Shown piece after piece: positions 53,802 to 63,300 of a stretch of DNA of 64,000 bases. The stretch's first letter is position 1, and each line of letters begins with the position of its first letter. Source of the stretch: Actinomycetota bacterium (GTDB lineage Bacteria > Actinomycetota > Actinomycetes > Actinomycetales > Microbacteriaceae). Location of the stretch: positions 1-64,000 of the forward strand of contig JAIUOH010000004.1 of assembly GCA_020161315.1 (NCBI GenBank), read 5' to 3'. Below the pieces are notes generated by a model. The model saw only the letters and a program-made list of their open reading frames with translations. It was not told the origin of the DNA and ran no database searches. The position numbers and the translations under genes are program-made.

Positions 53802-55064
53802 ATGAACCCGCGTGAATACAGGCCTCGAGTTGCCGATGCTGAACTAGATCGGGCTCTGCAGTCATCTGGCGCGGTGCTTATTGAGGGTGCTCGCGCATGC
53901 GGTAAAACCGCGACCGCTATGCATCGCGCTGAAAGCAGCGTGCGACTTGATCTCGACCAGAATGCGCAGCGACTAGCTGCTGTAGCACCTGCGATGCTGC
54001 TCGAGGGTGCGAAGCCCCGTCTGATTGACGAATGGCAGCTGGCCCCTTCGCTGTGGAACCACGTGCGTCATGCGGTAGACGATATGGGCAGCCCCGGCCA
54101 ATTCATACTCACGGGGTCTTCGGTGCCAGCCGATGACGAAACGCGGCACGCGGGTGCCGGGCGCTTCATGCGTCTGCGCATGCGACCGATGTCGCTACAT
54201 GAAGCGGGGTTCTCGTCCGGTGTGGTCTCGCTAAGCGCGTTGCTGAGCGATGGCTTTGAGGCGAGCGGGGCAGGTGCGCTCTCGATAGCAGAGCTCATTG
54301 ACCGAACGGTGATCGGCGGCTGGCCGGCCCTGCAGCAGCTTGACCCAGAGGCCGCCCAAGATCAGCTAATTTCGTACCTCGATGACGTATCGAGGGTAGA
54401 CCTTGCTCGGCTAGACGGCTCACCCAGACGCGATCCTGCTCGTATTCGCAGATTGTTCCGAGCGCTCGGCCGATCCATCGCCACCGAAGCCTCTCACGCA
54501 ACCATTGCCGCCGATCTCTCCGACAGCGGCGACACAGTGCGGGGTGATCAGGTGTCTGGGTACTTGCGAGAGCTTGAGCGCGTCTTTGTTGCCGAGCCTC
54601 AGCCAAGCTGGAGCGCGCACCTTCGCAGCCGAGACACCGTAAGAAAGGCCGCAAAGCGACACTTCGTTGACCCCTCGCTAGCCGCGGCGGCACTCGGTGC
54701 CGGTGCCAAGAGGTTGATTGGTGATCTCGAGTACTTCGGGCAGCTTTTCGAGTCTCTTGTCGTGAGAGATTTACGTGTGTACTCGAGTGCACTTCGCGGC
54801 TCAGTCTCGCATTATCGTGACTCAGCTGGCACTGAGGTCGATGCGATCGTTGAGCTGTATGACGGCGCCTGGGCTGCTTTCGAGGTCAAGCTTGCAGATA
54901 GCAAGGCCGAGGAAGCCGCTGAAGCGCTGCTGCGATTCCGCGCGAAGCTTGACCCGAAGAAGACGGTACCCCCCGCTGCGCTTGTGGTGATTACTGCTGG
55001 TCAATACGCATACACGCTTCCAAACGGGGTGCACGTGGTGCCGCTGAGCGCGTTGGCGCCCTAA
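53802..55064 (+). CDS. AAA-type ATPase with DUF4143 domain
   Basis: A 420-residue protein. The N-terminal ATPase has Walker A GARACGKT (residues 29-36), Walker B-like LIDEWQLAP and a sensor stretch FILTGSSVP. The C-terminal DUF4143 part contains ETEV-type residues: TEVDAIVELYDGAWAAFEVKL has the D...E-x-K arrangement of a PD-(D/E)XK nuclease-like fold. These proteins are widespread and poorly understood, often in accessory or defence-like contexts. The Walker A has Ala-Cys instead of the usual Val-Gly. No antitoxin-like small gene is next to it. Confidence 0.82.
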   Translation: MNPREYRPRVADAELDRALQSSGAVLIEGARACGKTATAMHRAESSVRLDLDQNAQRLAAVAPAMLLEGAKPRLIDEWQLAPSLWNHVRHAVDDMGSPGQFILTGSSVPADDETRHAGAGRFMRLRMRPMSLHEAGFSSGVVSLSALLSDGFEASGAGALSIAELIDRTVIGGWPALQQLDPEAAQDQLISYLDDVSRVDLARLDGSPRRDPARIRRLFRALGRSIATEASHATIAADLSDSGDTVRGDQVSGYLRELERVFVAEPQPSWSAHLRSRDTVRKAAKRHFVDPSLAAAALGAGAKRLIGDLEYFGQLFESLVVRDLRVYSSALRGSVSHYRDSAGTEVDAIVELYDGAWAAFEVKLADSKAEEAAEALLRFRAKLDPKKTVPPAALVVITAGQYAYTLPNGVHVVPLSALAP

Positions 55065-55095
55065 CGTATCTCATGCCGCCGGTACACTCGTCTTC

Positions 55096-55920
55096 GTGGT
55101 GAAGCGGGCGAGAAATCAGAGTGCGTATGCGGGCGGCTTGCCCGAACCCGAGCGTTGGGCATATGCGCAGGGCGACCACGAACTGCGCTGCTTTCGCTGG
55201 GCTGGGCCGGCGTCTGACGCTGATGACGACACTCAGCCGCTGCGCTTTCTGCTCGTGCACGGCATCGGCATGGGGCATCTCACTTTCGTTCGTTTCATCG
55301 AAGCGATGCTGCCGCACGCTGAGATCATCGCGGTCGATCTGCCCGGCTTTGGTGACTCAACCGAGCCTGAGACCCCGCTGAGTATCCCAGATACCGCTTC
55401 GCTCGTTGCAGATGCGTTGGCGGCGGCTACCGCCGAGCGTGGGATCGGCCCACTCATCGCCGTGGGCCACTCGATGGGCGCGCAGGTGGTCGCTGAGCTC
55501 GCCGCGGCGCACCCCGAGCTTGTTGGGGGAGTCGTGCTCTTCGCCCCCTCGGTGAATGCCGCGGAGCGCACGCTGAAGCAGCAGGCCCGGCGCATGGTGC
55601 AAGATCTCTTCGCGGGTAAGCCACCCATAGCGCTCGCAGCCGGTGTCTACGAGTACCTGCGCACCGGGCCGCGCTGGTTCTTGAAGAAACTCGGGCCGAC
55701 GCTAGAGCACAGCATCGAAGACGTTTTGCCCAGCGTGCAGCAGCCGGCGCTAGTGCTGGTGGGCAGCCGAGATCGTGTCACCCCACCCGAGTGGTGCTAC
55801 CAGGTGGCCCTCGCGCTCCCGAATGCTGAGCTCACCGTGCTCGGCGGGCCGGGCCACGAAGCGATGATCGCCGAGGGAGAAGCCGCGGCCGAGCGGGTGC
55901 TGCACTGGCTCGGGGCGTGA
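55096..55920 (+). CDS. Alpha/beta hydrolase
   Basis: A 274-residue soluble hydrolase. LLVHGIGMGHLTF provides the oxyanion hole, GHSMG (124-128) the nucleophile Ser126, SRDRVTPPEW the acid Asp and GGPGHEAM the His. The substrate is not evident; ester hydrolase or haloperoxidase-like enzymes share the pattern. The GTG start lies 31 bases after the ATPase stop. Its GC-rich codon usage matches the chromosome rather than the flanking ATPase and Fic genes. Confidence 0.82.
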   Translation: MVKRARNQSAYAGGLPEPERWAYAQGDHELRCFRWAGPASDADDDTQPLRFLLVHGIGMGHLTFVRFIEAMLPHAEIIAVDLPGFGDSTEPETPLSIPDTASLVADALAAATAERGIGPLIAVGHSMGAQVVAELAAAHPELVGGVVLFAPSVNAAERTLKQQARRMVQDLFAGKPPIALAAGVYEYLRTGPRWFLKKLGPTLEHSIEDVLPSVQQPALVLVGSRDRVTPPEWCYQVALALPNAELTVLGGPGHEAMIAEGEAAAERVLHWLGA

Positions 55921-55964
55921 CATTCGAAGGTTCTTGACTTGTAAAGCTATTTACCACTTCGCTT

Positions 55965-56001
55965 AAACGTGGAAAAAATTTGGCAATTTTTTTACACGTT
56001 T
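55965..56001. promoter_or_regulatory. Inverted repeat before the fic gene
   Basis: AAACGTG (55965-55971) faces CACGTTT (55995-56001) across an AT-rich centre, with another AACGTGG at 56006-56012, immediately upstream of the fic -10 box. It is a possible operator; no regulator gene is adjacent. Confidence 0.4.
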
Positions 56002-56015
56002 TGCGAACGTGGCAA

Positions 56016-56021
56016 TATGCT
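56016..56021 (+). promoter_or_regulatory. Leaderless-type -10 box of fic
   Basis: TATGCT ends six bases before the ATG at 56028; no ribosome site is present. Confidence 0.4.
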
Positions 56022-56027
56022 TTCCAT

Positions 56028-57101
56028 ATGTGGAGCCCATACCAGCCGTACAATCAGCTACCAGACCCGCCTGCGACCGCGCTTGAGTCTGTAGCGGTAC
56101 TCAAAGCGACAGTCGAGGCCCGGGCTGCGATTGCTTCGCTGGATCAAGCTGTTCGCAGGATCCCGAACCCGGCAGTGCTCGTCAGCGCTATTCCGCTACT
56201 AGAAGCAAAAGCCAGTTCTGAGATCGAAAACATCGTGACGACGACTGACGAACTCTTTCGCTTCGCGTCTGATGCGGAAGAGAAAGCAACACCGGAGACG
56301 AAAGAAACATTGCGGTATCGCTCTGCGCTGTTTGCCGGGCTGGAAAGCTTGCAGAAGCGGCCTCTCACTGCTTCCACAGCGGCCGAGATTTGCACCCACA
56401 TCAAAGGGAGGCAAATGGGCATACGGGAACTTCCAGGGACTTACATCGGAAACCCGGTTACCAAAGAGGCGCGTTACACGCCGCCCGAGGGGCGAGCTGT
56501 GATCGAGCAAAAGCTGTCAGCATGGGAAAAGTTCATTCATGCAGAAGCGCAGTTGGATGCTCTCGTTGTGATGGCCGCAGCGCATTATCAGTTCGAAGCC
56601 ATTCACCCCTTTTCAGATGGAAACGGGCGAACAGGCAGAATCTTGAACGTGCTGCTGCTCGTGGAGGCGGGACTGATTCGGGAGCCTGTGCTCTATCTCT
56701 CGAGGCATATCATTCGCAACAAAGACGAATATTACGAGAGGCTGCTCGCCGTAACCCGAGACGAAGACTGGGAGGGGTGGTTGCTGTTCATGTTGGAAGG
56801 GGTTCGAGTGACGTCGCTTGAGACCCTGGAGATTATTGATCAAATTCAAGAACTGCAGCTAGTTATGCGTGAAGAACTTCGAGAAGTCACGCGCGCTGGG
56901 GCGAACGCAGACCTGCTGGACTTGCTGTTTGAACAGCCATACTGCCGCATAGCGGACGTGGTTGAAGCATGTCAGGTCTCGAGGCCAACAGCGGCGAAGT
57001 GGCTCGGAGCGCTCGTCGAGGCGAAAAAACTGCTTGATGTTCGGGTTGGCCGGGAACGCCTATTCATCAACCATAGATTCTTAGAGGTGCTCTCTGCGTA
57101 G
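56028..57101 (+). CDS. Fic-domain protein (probable AMP transferase), class II
   Basis: A 357-residue protein. The active-site motif HPFSDGNGRTGR is complete at residues 193-204, so it should transfer AMP (or another nucleotide) to a protein hydroxyl. An N-terminal inhibitory helix motif S63-xxx-E67-N68 (in ASSEIENI) is typical of self-inhibited class II Fic proteins. The C-terminal ~80 residues form a winged-helix-like domain (CRIADVVEACQVSRPTAAKWL), as in many Fic proteins that may bind DNA. The ATG at 56028 fits the family start. Lower GC than its neighbours suggests transfer. Confidence 0.87.
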   Translation: MWSPYQPYNQLPDPPATALESVAVLKATVEARAAIASLDQAVRRIPNPAVLVSAIPLLEAKASSEIENIVTTTDELFRFASDAEEKATPETKETLRYRSALFAGLESLQKRPLTASTAAEICTHIKGRQMGIRELPGTYIGNPVTKEARYTPPEGRAVIEQKLSAWEKFIHAEAQLDALVVMAAAHYQFEAIHPFSDGNGRTGRILNVLLLVEAGLIREPVLYLSRHIIRNKDEYYERLLAVTRDEDWEGWLLFMLEGVRVTSLETLEIIDQIQELQLVMREELREVTRAGANADLLDLLFEQPYCRIADVVEACQVSRPTAAKWLGALVEAKKLLDVRVGRERLFINHRFLEVLSA

Positions 57102-57152
57102 CACCGCCCGAGGCTCGGCCGCCGCCGAGCGTATGATCCGCAGATGCTGGGC

Positions 57153-58526
57153 CTACTTCGGCGCGCGGCCGCGAGTGTCACGCGGAATCGGCACTTCGCG
57201 CCACGGGCGCTTCGTCGGCTCAGTGTCTTGGGCAGGCAGCTCGAAGTCGAAGCGGGTCTTGACCGCGAGAATGATGAGCAACAACCAGCCGCTCTCAATC
57301 AGAATGCGGCTCTCGGTGAGCGACTGCACCATCAGCGCAGTGAACACGAGCAGCGGCCAGAGAGCGCTCGTGGCAAACGGCAGGGCTGGCCCCGGCCCGC
57401 GCCGGGGCTGATCCACCGCCCTAAACCAGACTCGCTGCAGCGTAAGAAACACGATCGGTGCAAACACCAGCACGCCGATGATGCCGAGCTGCAGCCAGAC
57501 ATCGAGCCACGCGTTGTGGGCGCTCATCACCGCGATGCCGGCCTTCGTGTCGAGACCTTTGAACGGTTCAACCCAGGTTGGCCAGTAGCTGACCCAGCCC
57601 CAGCCAAACCACGGGCGCTGCTCGACGAGCTCGTAGACCTTTGCCCAAGTCTCGCCGCGACCGGTCAGGTCGCCGCTCTTGCCGAGCAGGCCAAACACAA
57701 AATCGCGCGCGAAGAGCACGGCGGCGAGCGCCACAGCGACGAGACCACCGGCAACCCAGTAGACGCGTGCGCGCCGCTCTTGGCCTAGGCGGCGACCCCA
57801 GAGCGCGAACGCGAGCACTACGAGCACAGCGAGCAGCGCGACCCAGATCGTGGCGCTGCGTGTGAGCACAAGCGTGAGCGCCGCGACCGCAACCCAGCAC
57901 CAACCTGAGACCGGGCGCACGAGCCCCGCCCGTAGCTGAACGCCAAACAGAATGAGCGCGAGCAGCGCGAGAAAACCGAACAGTACCGAACTGCCGACGA
58001 TGCCCTGAATCGGGCCACCCGAAAACAGCAGGTCGCGGCTCCAGAAGAGAATCTTGTGCGTTTTGCCCTCGGGCTGCTCCATCCACCAGGTCATGAGGGG
58101 CTCGCGCACAAAGATCGCGACGATGAGCTCGAAGAGGTACGAAATACCGAGCAACCACCGCATCGCTGAGGCGAGGGTGCGCAGCAACTCGTGCCAGCTC
58201 AGCACGAAGGCGAGCACCACTGCGACCACCGTGGTTGCTATTTGCGCGGCAACACCGGCAACCGATTCGAGCCGGTAGGCGCTCCAAAAGATCGACAGGG
58301 CCGCGAGAATCAAGAACCAATAGATGGGTGCCGGTAGACGATACCAGCGAAACCTTGCGGGCTTGAGCCGCATGAACACCACAACGCTCGCCACGGTGAG
58401 CAGCCCCGCGATCACAAAAAACGCGGGAAGACCTACGATGTAGCGCACGCCGTTGCTGCCAAATGCCAGCACAAACGCGACAATTGCGAAGGCGCTCACG
58501 CCAAGTCGGGTCTTACTCTCGGTCAT
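57153..58526 (-). CDS. O-antigen ligase/polymerase-like membrane protein (Wzy/WaaL type)
   Basis: A 457-residue polytopic protein with about ten hydrophobic segments. The large external loop carries GRGETWAKVYELVEQRPWFGWGWVSYWPTW and, after it, SAHNAWLDVWLQLGIIG, the His-containing motif typical of the O-antigen ligase family. These enzymes either polymerise lipid-linked repeat units or ligate glycan to an acceptor. The C-terminal tail is charged and cytoplasmic. The ATG at 58526 is preceded at seven bases by TACCAT. It converges on the fic gene and diverges from manA. Confidence 0.82.
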   Translation of the reverse strand: MTESKTRLGVSAFAIVAFVLAFGSNGVRYIVGLPAFFVIAGLLTVASVVVFMRLKPARFRWYRLPAPIYWFLILAALSIFWSAYRLESVAGVAAQIATTVVAVVLAFVLSWHELLRTLASAMRWLLGISYLFELIVAIFVREPLMTWWMEQPEGKTHKILFWSRDLLFSGGPIQGIVGSSVLFGFLALLALILFGVQLRAGLVRPVSGWCWVAVAALTLVLTRSATIWVALLAVLVVLAFALWGRRLGQERRARVYWVAGGLVAVALAAVLFARDFVFGLLGKSGDLTGRGETWAKVYELVEQRPWFGWGWVSYWPTWVEPFKGLDTKAGIAVMSAHNAWLDVWLQLGIIGVLVFAPIVFLTLQRVWFRAVDQPRRGPGPALPFATSALWPLLVFTALMVQSLTESRILIESGWLLLIILAVKTRFDFELPAQDTEPTKRPWREVPIPRDTRGRAPK

Positions 58527-58533
58527 AGTGGGT

Positions 58534-58539
58534 ATGGTA
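58534..58539 (-). promoter_or_regulatory. Leaderless-type -10 box of the ligase-like gene
   Basis: The minus strand reads TACCAT, seven bases before the ATG at 58526, without a ribosome site. Confidence 0.4.
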
Positions 58540-58563
58540 TCTGGTGACCAGGGAGCTTTGAAC

Positions 58564-59841
58564 ATGCTGATCTTCATTGAGAACACTCCGCGCGCGTATG
58601 CGTGGGGTTCTCGCGATGCGCTGCCCGCATTGCTCGGCACCGCGCCCACCGGTGAGCCGCAGGCCGAACTCTGGCTTGGCGATCACCCCGGCGCGCCCGC
58701 GTCGATCGCGAAGGCGAGCCCGACCTCGCAGACCCTCCCTGAACTCATCGAGAGCGACCCTGAGCGCTACGGGGTCGACGGTGGAAACCTGCCGTTCTTG
58801 CTGAAGGTGCTGGGCATCGGCGCCCCGCTCTCGCTGCAGGTGCATCCGAACAAGCAGCAGGCACTCGACGGCTTTGCGCGCGAACAGGCCGCGGGGGTGC
58901 CGCTCGATGCGCGCGAGCGCAACTACGGCGACGACAACCACAAGCCCGAACTGCTCGTTGCGCTCAGCGAGGTGTCGGCGCTGTGCGGGTTTCGGGCGCT
59001 CGGTGAGGCGCGGACCGATCTAGTGGCGCTCGCCGCAGCGGCTCCCGCGGGCAAAGGCCGTGACGCGCTGCTGTGGGTCGCCGAGTGCTGCGCGCCAGGT
59101 GTGGGCGGCGACGCGGCCGAGGCGCGATCCTCGTATCTGAACTGGGTGCTGGGTGGCGGCGACGCGGTGGTTGCGGGAGTGCGTGCGATCGAGGCGGCGC
59201 TGACCGGGCCTGGCGACGCGGGCCCGACGATTTCTGCGGAGCGAAAGTGCTCCCTGCTGCGGCTACTCGCGACGCACCCGGACGACCCGGGTGTGCTGAT
59301 CTCGCTGCTGCTGCACCTCGTCACGCTGCAGCCGGGTGAGGCGATCTATCTTGCGGCCCGTCAACTGCACGCCTACCTCGACGGCATTGCGGTTGAGGTC
59401 ATGGCCGCTTCAGACAACGTGCTTCGCGCCGGCTTTACCGAAAAACACATTGATGTGGCCGAGGTATTGCGTGTGGTTGATTTTGCAGAGCTTGAAACAC
59501 CGAGGATCGAAGCCGCGCAGCTTGCCCCGGGTCTTGTGGCCTGGGCGCCCGAGGTGCCCGAATTTGCGCTGCTGCGGGCGCGGCTGGGTGAGCCGGAGGG
59601 TGAGGCGGTGTACGAGGGCGTGTGCGCCGAGCGCGTGGTGGTGGGCGTGCCGTACCCGACGGTGCTGGTGGCGACGGCGGGTCGCGTGCGAGTCGAGCGT
59701 GTCGGTGCCGAGCTCTCGGAGGTTGCGAGCGTGGGTCGAGGCCAATCGCTGTATGTATCTGCGGGCGAAGACATCGAACTTACCGGGGTTGCCGACGTGT
59801 TTTTGGCGACAGTTGGAGCGGGCTGGCCGCGCGTGTCTTAA
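58564..59841 (+). CDS. manA: Mannose-6-phosphate isomerase, class I
   Basis: A 425-residue zinc enzyme that interconverts fructose-6-phosphate and mannose-6-phosphate, feeding GDP-mannose. ENTPRAYAWGSRDALP opens the protein; LSLQVHPNKQQA and DDNHKPELLVAL carry zinc-binding residues; GEAIYLAARQLHAYLDGIAVEVMAASDNVLRAGFTEKHIDV holds the last zinc His and catalytic Arg region. The ATG at 58564 has GGGAG eight bases upstream. manA close to a whiB2-type gene is an arrangement also known from mycobacteria. Confidence 0.93.
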   Translation: MLIFIENTPRAYAWGSRDALPALLGTAPTGEPQAELWLGDHPGAPASIAKASPTSQTLPELIESDPERYGVDGGNLPFLLKVLGIGAPLSLQVHPNKQQALDGFAREQAAGVPLDARERNYGDDNHKPELLVALSEVSALCGFRALGEARTDLVALAAAAPAGKGRDALLWVAECCAPGVGGDAAEARSSYLNWVLGGGDAVVAGVRAIEAALTGPGDAGPTISAERKCSLLRLLATHPDDPGVLISLLLHLVTLQPGEAIYLAARQLHAYLDGIAVEVMAASDNVLRAGFTEKHIDVAEVLRVVDFAELETPRIEAAQLAPGLVAWAPEVPEFALLRARLGEPEGEAVYEGVCAERVVVGVPYPTVLVATAGRVRVERVGAELSEVASVGRGQSLYVSAGEDIELTGVADVFLATVGAGWPRVS

Positions 59842-59843
59842 CT

Positions 59844-59906
59844 CTCAAGTGCTACTTGAGGCTTTATGATCTTCAGCTTGACTTGAGCGAACTACACCGG
59901 TGTAAT
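59844..59906 (+). promoter_or_regulatory. whiB promoter with ACTTGAG elements
   Basis: A good promoter reads TTGACT (59878-59883), 17-base spacer, TGTAAT (59901-59906). Upstream is a perfect palindrome CTCAAGT-GCT-ACTTGAG (59844-59860), and a third ACTTGAG (59881-59887) overlaps the -35. The palindrome could also be a weak manA terminator, but the repeated half-site suggests a regulator. Confidence 0.55.
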
Positions 59907-59953
59907 TGGTGAAGGCCAGTTGTTCGACCCAACCTGAGAGGAGTACCGTGCCG

Positions 59954-60271
59954 ATGTCGCAATACTCCAACGGTTCGCAGGTTCCTAGCAACTGGTTCGT
60001 CGATCCCGTCTTTCTTGGCGTGCCAGGGGTGCGTAAGCACGACGATGACGAGGCGCTCGCCTGGCAGGCTGACGCGCTCTGCGCGCAGACCGACCCCGAG
60101 GCGTTCTTTCCTGAAAAGGGCGGCAGCACCCGCGAGGCCAAGCGCATCTGCGAGGGCTGCGAAGTGCGCAGCGAGTGCCTCGACTACGCGCTTGCAAACG
60201 ATGAGCGCTTCGGCATCTGGGGCGGCCTGAGCGAGCGCGAGCGCCGCAAGCTGCGCCGCGAAGCCGGCTAG
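59954..60271 (+). CDS. WhiB-family iron-sulfur regulator (WhiB2-like)
   Basis: A 105-residue Wbl protein. Four Cys ligate a [4Fe-4S] cluster: one in DALCAQTD, two in RICEGC and one in RSEC, i.e. the Wbl C-x(about 30)-C-x2-C-x5-C pattern. GIWGGLSERERRKLRREAG is the conserved turn and basic C-terminus. WhiB2/WhmD acts in cell division and septation. The ATG at 59954 is ten bases after GGAG; a GTG at 59948 only four bases after it is possible. Its own promoter lies upstream. Confidence 0.9.
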   Translation: MSQYSNGSQVPSNWFVDPVFLGVPGVRKHDDDEALAWQADALCAQTDPEAFFPEKGGSTREAKRICEGCEVRSECLDYALANDERFGIWGGLSERERRKLRREAG

Positions 60272-60342
60272 CTATCCTTATTTGCTTCTGCGCGGCACGC
60301 CGCGGGGCCAGAGCACGCGCCGACACTTAGGCTGACGTTGTT

Positions 60343-63300
60343 ATGCGCACCAGAGTGACCGCCATTCTCGTCGCCAGGCACGGCGGCGAATGGCTTGACG
60401 AGACCCTTGCGGCTATTGCCGCGCAGACGCGGCAGCCTGATCGTGTGATCGCGGTTGTCAACGGCGGTCGCGAGAGCCTCGCGCACCAACTGCGCACTCG
60501 AGAGGGCATCTCGGGGGTCGTCTCAACCCAGAACATCGTGCCGTTCGGTGCCGCGGTGCAACAGGGCGTTGCGGCGGTTCCGGCCGATCAGCCGAGCACC
60601 TCGCGCGAGCCTGCAGGCGTCGGCGCGAGTGCGCACAACGAACCCACCCAAGACTGGTTCTGGCTGCTGAGCGAAGACTCGGCCCCAGAGCCCCGCGCAC
60701 TCGCCGAGATTCTCTCGACCGTGCAGCGCGCCCCCTCGGTTGCGGTCGCTGGCCCGAAGCTGCTCAGCTGGGATCATCCCGACCGCATCATCGAGCTGGG
60801 GCAGAGCCTCACGCAGCGCGGTGAGCGCTGGTTGCTGCGCCGGCAAGAGCGCGACCAGCAGCAGTACGACCACCTGCAAGACGTGCTCGGCGTCGGCCCC
60901 GTCGGCATGCTCGTGCGCGCAGACGTGTGGCGCCAGCTCGGCGGCTTTGATCCCGCGTATTCGGTGTATGACGACGGACTCGACCTGAGCGTGCGGGCTC
61001 GCCTCGCCGGGTTCCGCGTGGTTGTGGCGCCCACCTCGCGGGTGCGTTTTGCGCAGCTCGGCGTTGCCGGCCCGCGCATTGAGCGCTCTCGCCGCGTGAT
61101 GCGCACCGCGCACCGCGAGGCCAGAACCGCGCAACTGCACCGCCGCATCGCCTACGCGCCAGCCCTCGCCGCCTTCTTCATGTGGCTCGGCTTGCCGCTG
61201 CTCGCAGTGCTGCGCGTGGCATGGTCGCTCATCAGGGAGCAGCCCGGGCACATGTGGGGCGAGTTTGCGTCGGCGCTGCGAGTGTTTTTTGCCCCGGGAT
61301 CAATCGTTGCCTCACGCCGCAGGGTGAGAGACGCGAACAGCTCTGGCTGGGGCGCGGTCAAGCCGCTTCGGGTCGACGCGAAGACCGTGCGCACGGCGAA
61401 GATGATCGACCGCGAGGCGATTCTCGTGTCGCAGGGCCGCCTGCGCGACGACCTGCACTTCATCTCTTCGGGCGGGCTCGCGGTGCTGCTGACGAGCGTG
61501 CTTGCAACCGTTGGCCTGCTCTGGTGGGTGCTCACCCAAACGAGCCTGAGCGGCGGGGCACTTGCCCCGCTTAGCCCGCTCGGTGAGCTCTGGGCAAACA
61601 CCCGCACAGAGGGCGGCGTGCCCGCGGACCCCTTTACGTGGGTGCTCGCGCTGCTCGGATCCCTCACGTTCTGGAACCCCTCGCACGGTGTCGTGCTGAT
61701 GCTCATCGCGGCGATCCCGCTCGCTTCACTCGGCGGCTGGATCTGGGCCGCGCAGCTCACCAAGAACTCGGCAGGCCGCGCGCTACTCGCGATCGCCTGG
61801 GCGTTCAGCCCGGTGCTGCTCGGCTCGCTCAGTGCGGGTCGGCTCTCGACCCTCATTCTTGCCGTGGTGCTGCCGTGGCTGCTGCTCGCCGCGACCAGGG
61901 CGCGCGAGTCGTGGAGCTGGGCTGGCACCGCGTCGCTGCTCGCTGCGATTGCGCTCGCCTGCGCGCCGGTGCTGATCCCGGCAGCAATCGTGCTGCTCAT
62001 CGTCGGAATCGCGGGTTCGCCCCGCGGCACGGCCCGCGTACTGTCGATCGCCATTGCGCCGCTTGCGCTGTTTGCGCCCAATCTGCTCATGCTTTTGCGC
62101 GGCGCCGACCCCCTCGACCTGCTGCTCGACCCGGGCATTCGGGCGCCGTTTGTGCCCGCAACGACCTGGCACCTGCTGCTCGGGTTTCCGGAGTTCGGGC
62201 TCGAAGGCTGGGGCGGCATCTTCGATAGCCTCGGCTTCAACGCGCTGCCCGCGACGCTGCTTGTCGGCTTCTTGATGCTGCCGATCGTGCTGCTCGCGGC
62301 ACTGGGCCTCATCACCGGAAGGGTGCACTTTACGCTGCTACACGCGGTGCTCGGCGGCGTAGGCCTGCTCACCGCGGTGGGTGCCTCGAAACTGCAGCTA
62401 CTGAGCATCGGCGCTGAGGCGGTCACACTGTGGACGGGCTCGGGACTCGCGCTCTACTGGATCGCCGTGCTTGGCCTCGCCGCCGCCGGTGCCGCGACGC
62501 TGCGTAAGGCAGCAGCCCCCGTGGTCGCCGTCGGTCTGGTGATGGCGCTTGTGGCCGTCGCCCCGCTCGCGGTAAAACTTGCCACGGCCAACACCGGGAT
62601 CGTGGCCGGAGACGCGCAGATGCCCGCACTCGTACAGGCCGCGGGCACCGAAAACCCAGAGCTTCGCACTCTCGTGCTGTCGGCCGCCGGCCCGCAGGCG
62701 GTGCGCGCAGAAATCGTGACCGGCCCCGGCGTGCGCCTCGACGAGCTTCGCACCGCCGCGGTGCCGAGCAGCGCCACCGAGCAAGACCGGGCGCTCGCAG
62801 AGATCGTTGCGGCGCTCGCAAGCACCGGCGACGAGGCGCGCACCCAAGAGGTGCTCGCGGCGAACGAGATCGGCTTCGTGCTGCTTGCGTCTTCAGGCGA
62901 GTCGACAGAGCGGTCGCAGCTGCAGTCGGCGTTTGACCAGCAGACCGCACTCGAAGGCGCGGGTCAGACCTCGCACGGATTGCTCTGGCGCGTGACGGCA
63001 GAGGCCGCTGGCGGGGCAGCTGCCGAGCCGAGCGATGGCCCGTCGTGGATAGCGGGCATGAGCAACAAGCTCTTCACGAACCTGCTGTGGTGGGCGCAGA
63101 TCGTGGTGCTCGGCGCCATGCTGCTGCTCGCGTTGCCGACGGGCGAGGTCGTTGAGCGCCCAGAGCGCCGCCGCAAGAAGGGCGCGCCGGCCGAGCCTGT
63201 CGAGACCAAGCTAGAGGTTGAAGAGCCAGCTCATCTCGACAAGCTCGATGAGCGGACCGAACCCGCACCGGTCGAGCCTGTCGAGCCCGCGTCGGTCGAG

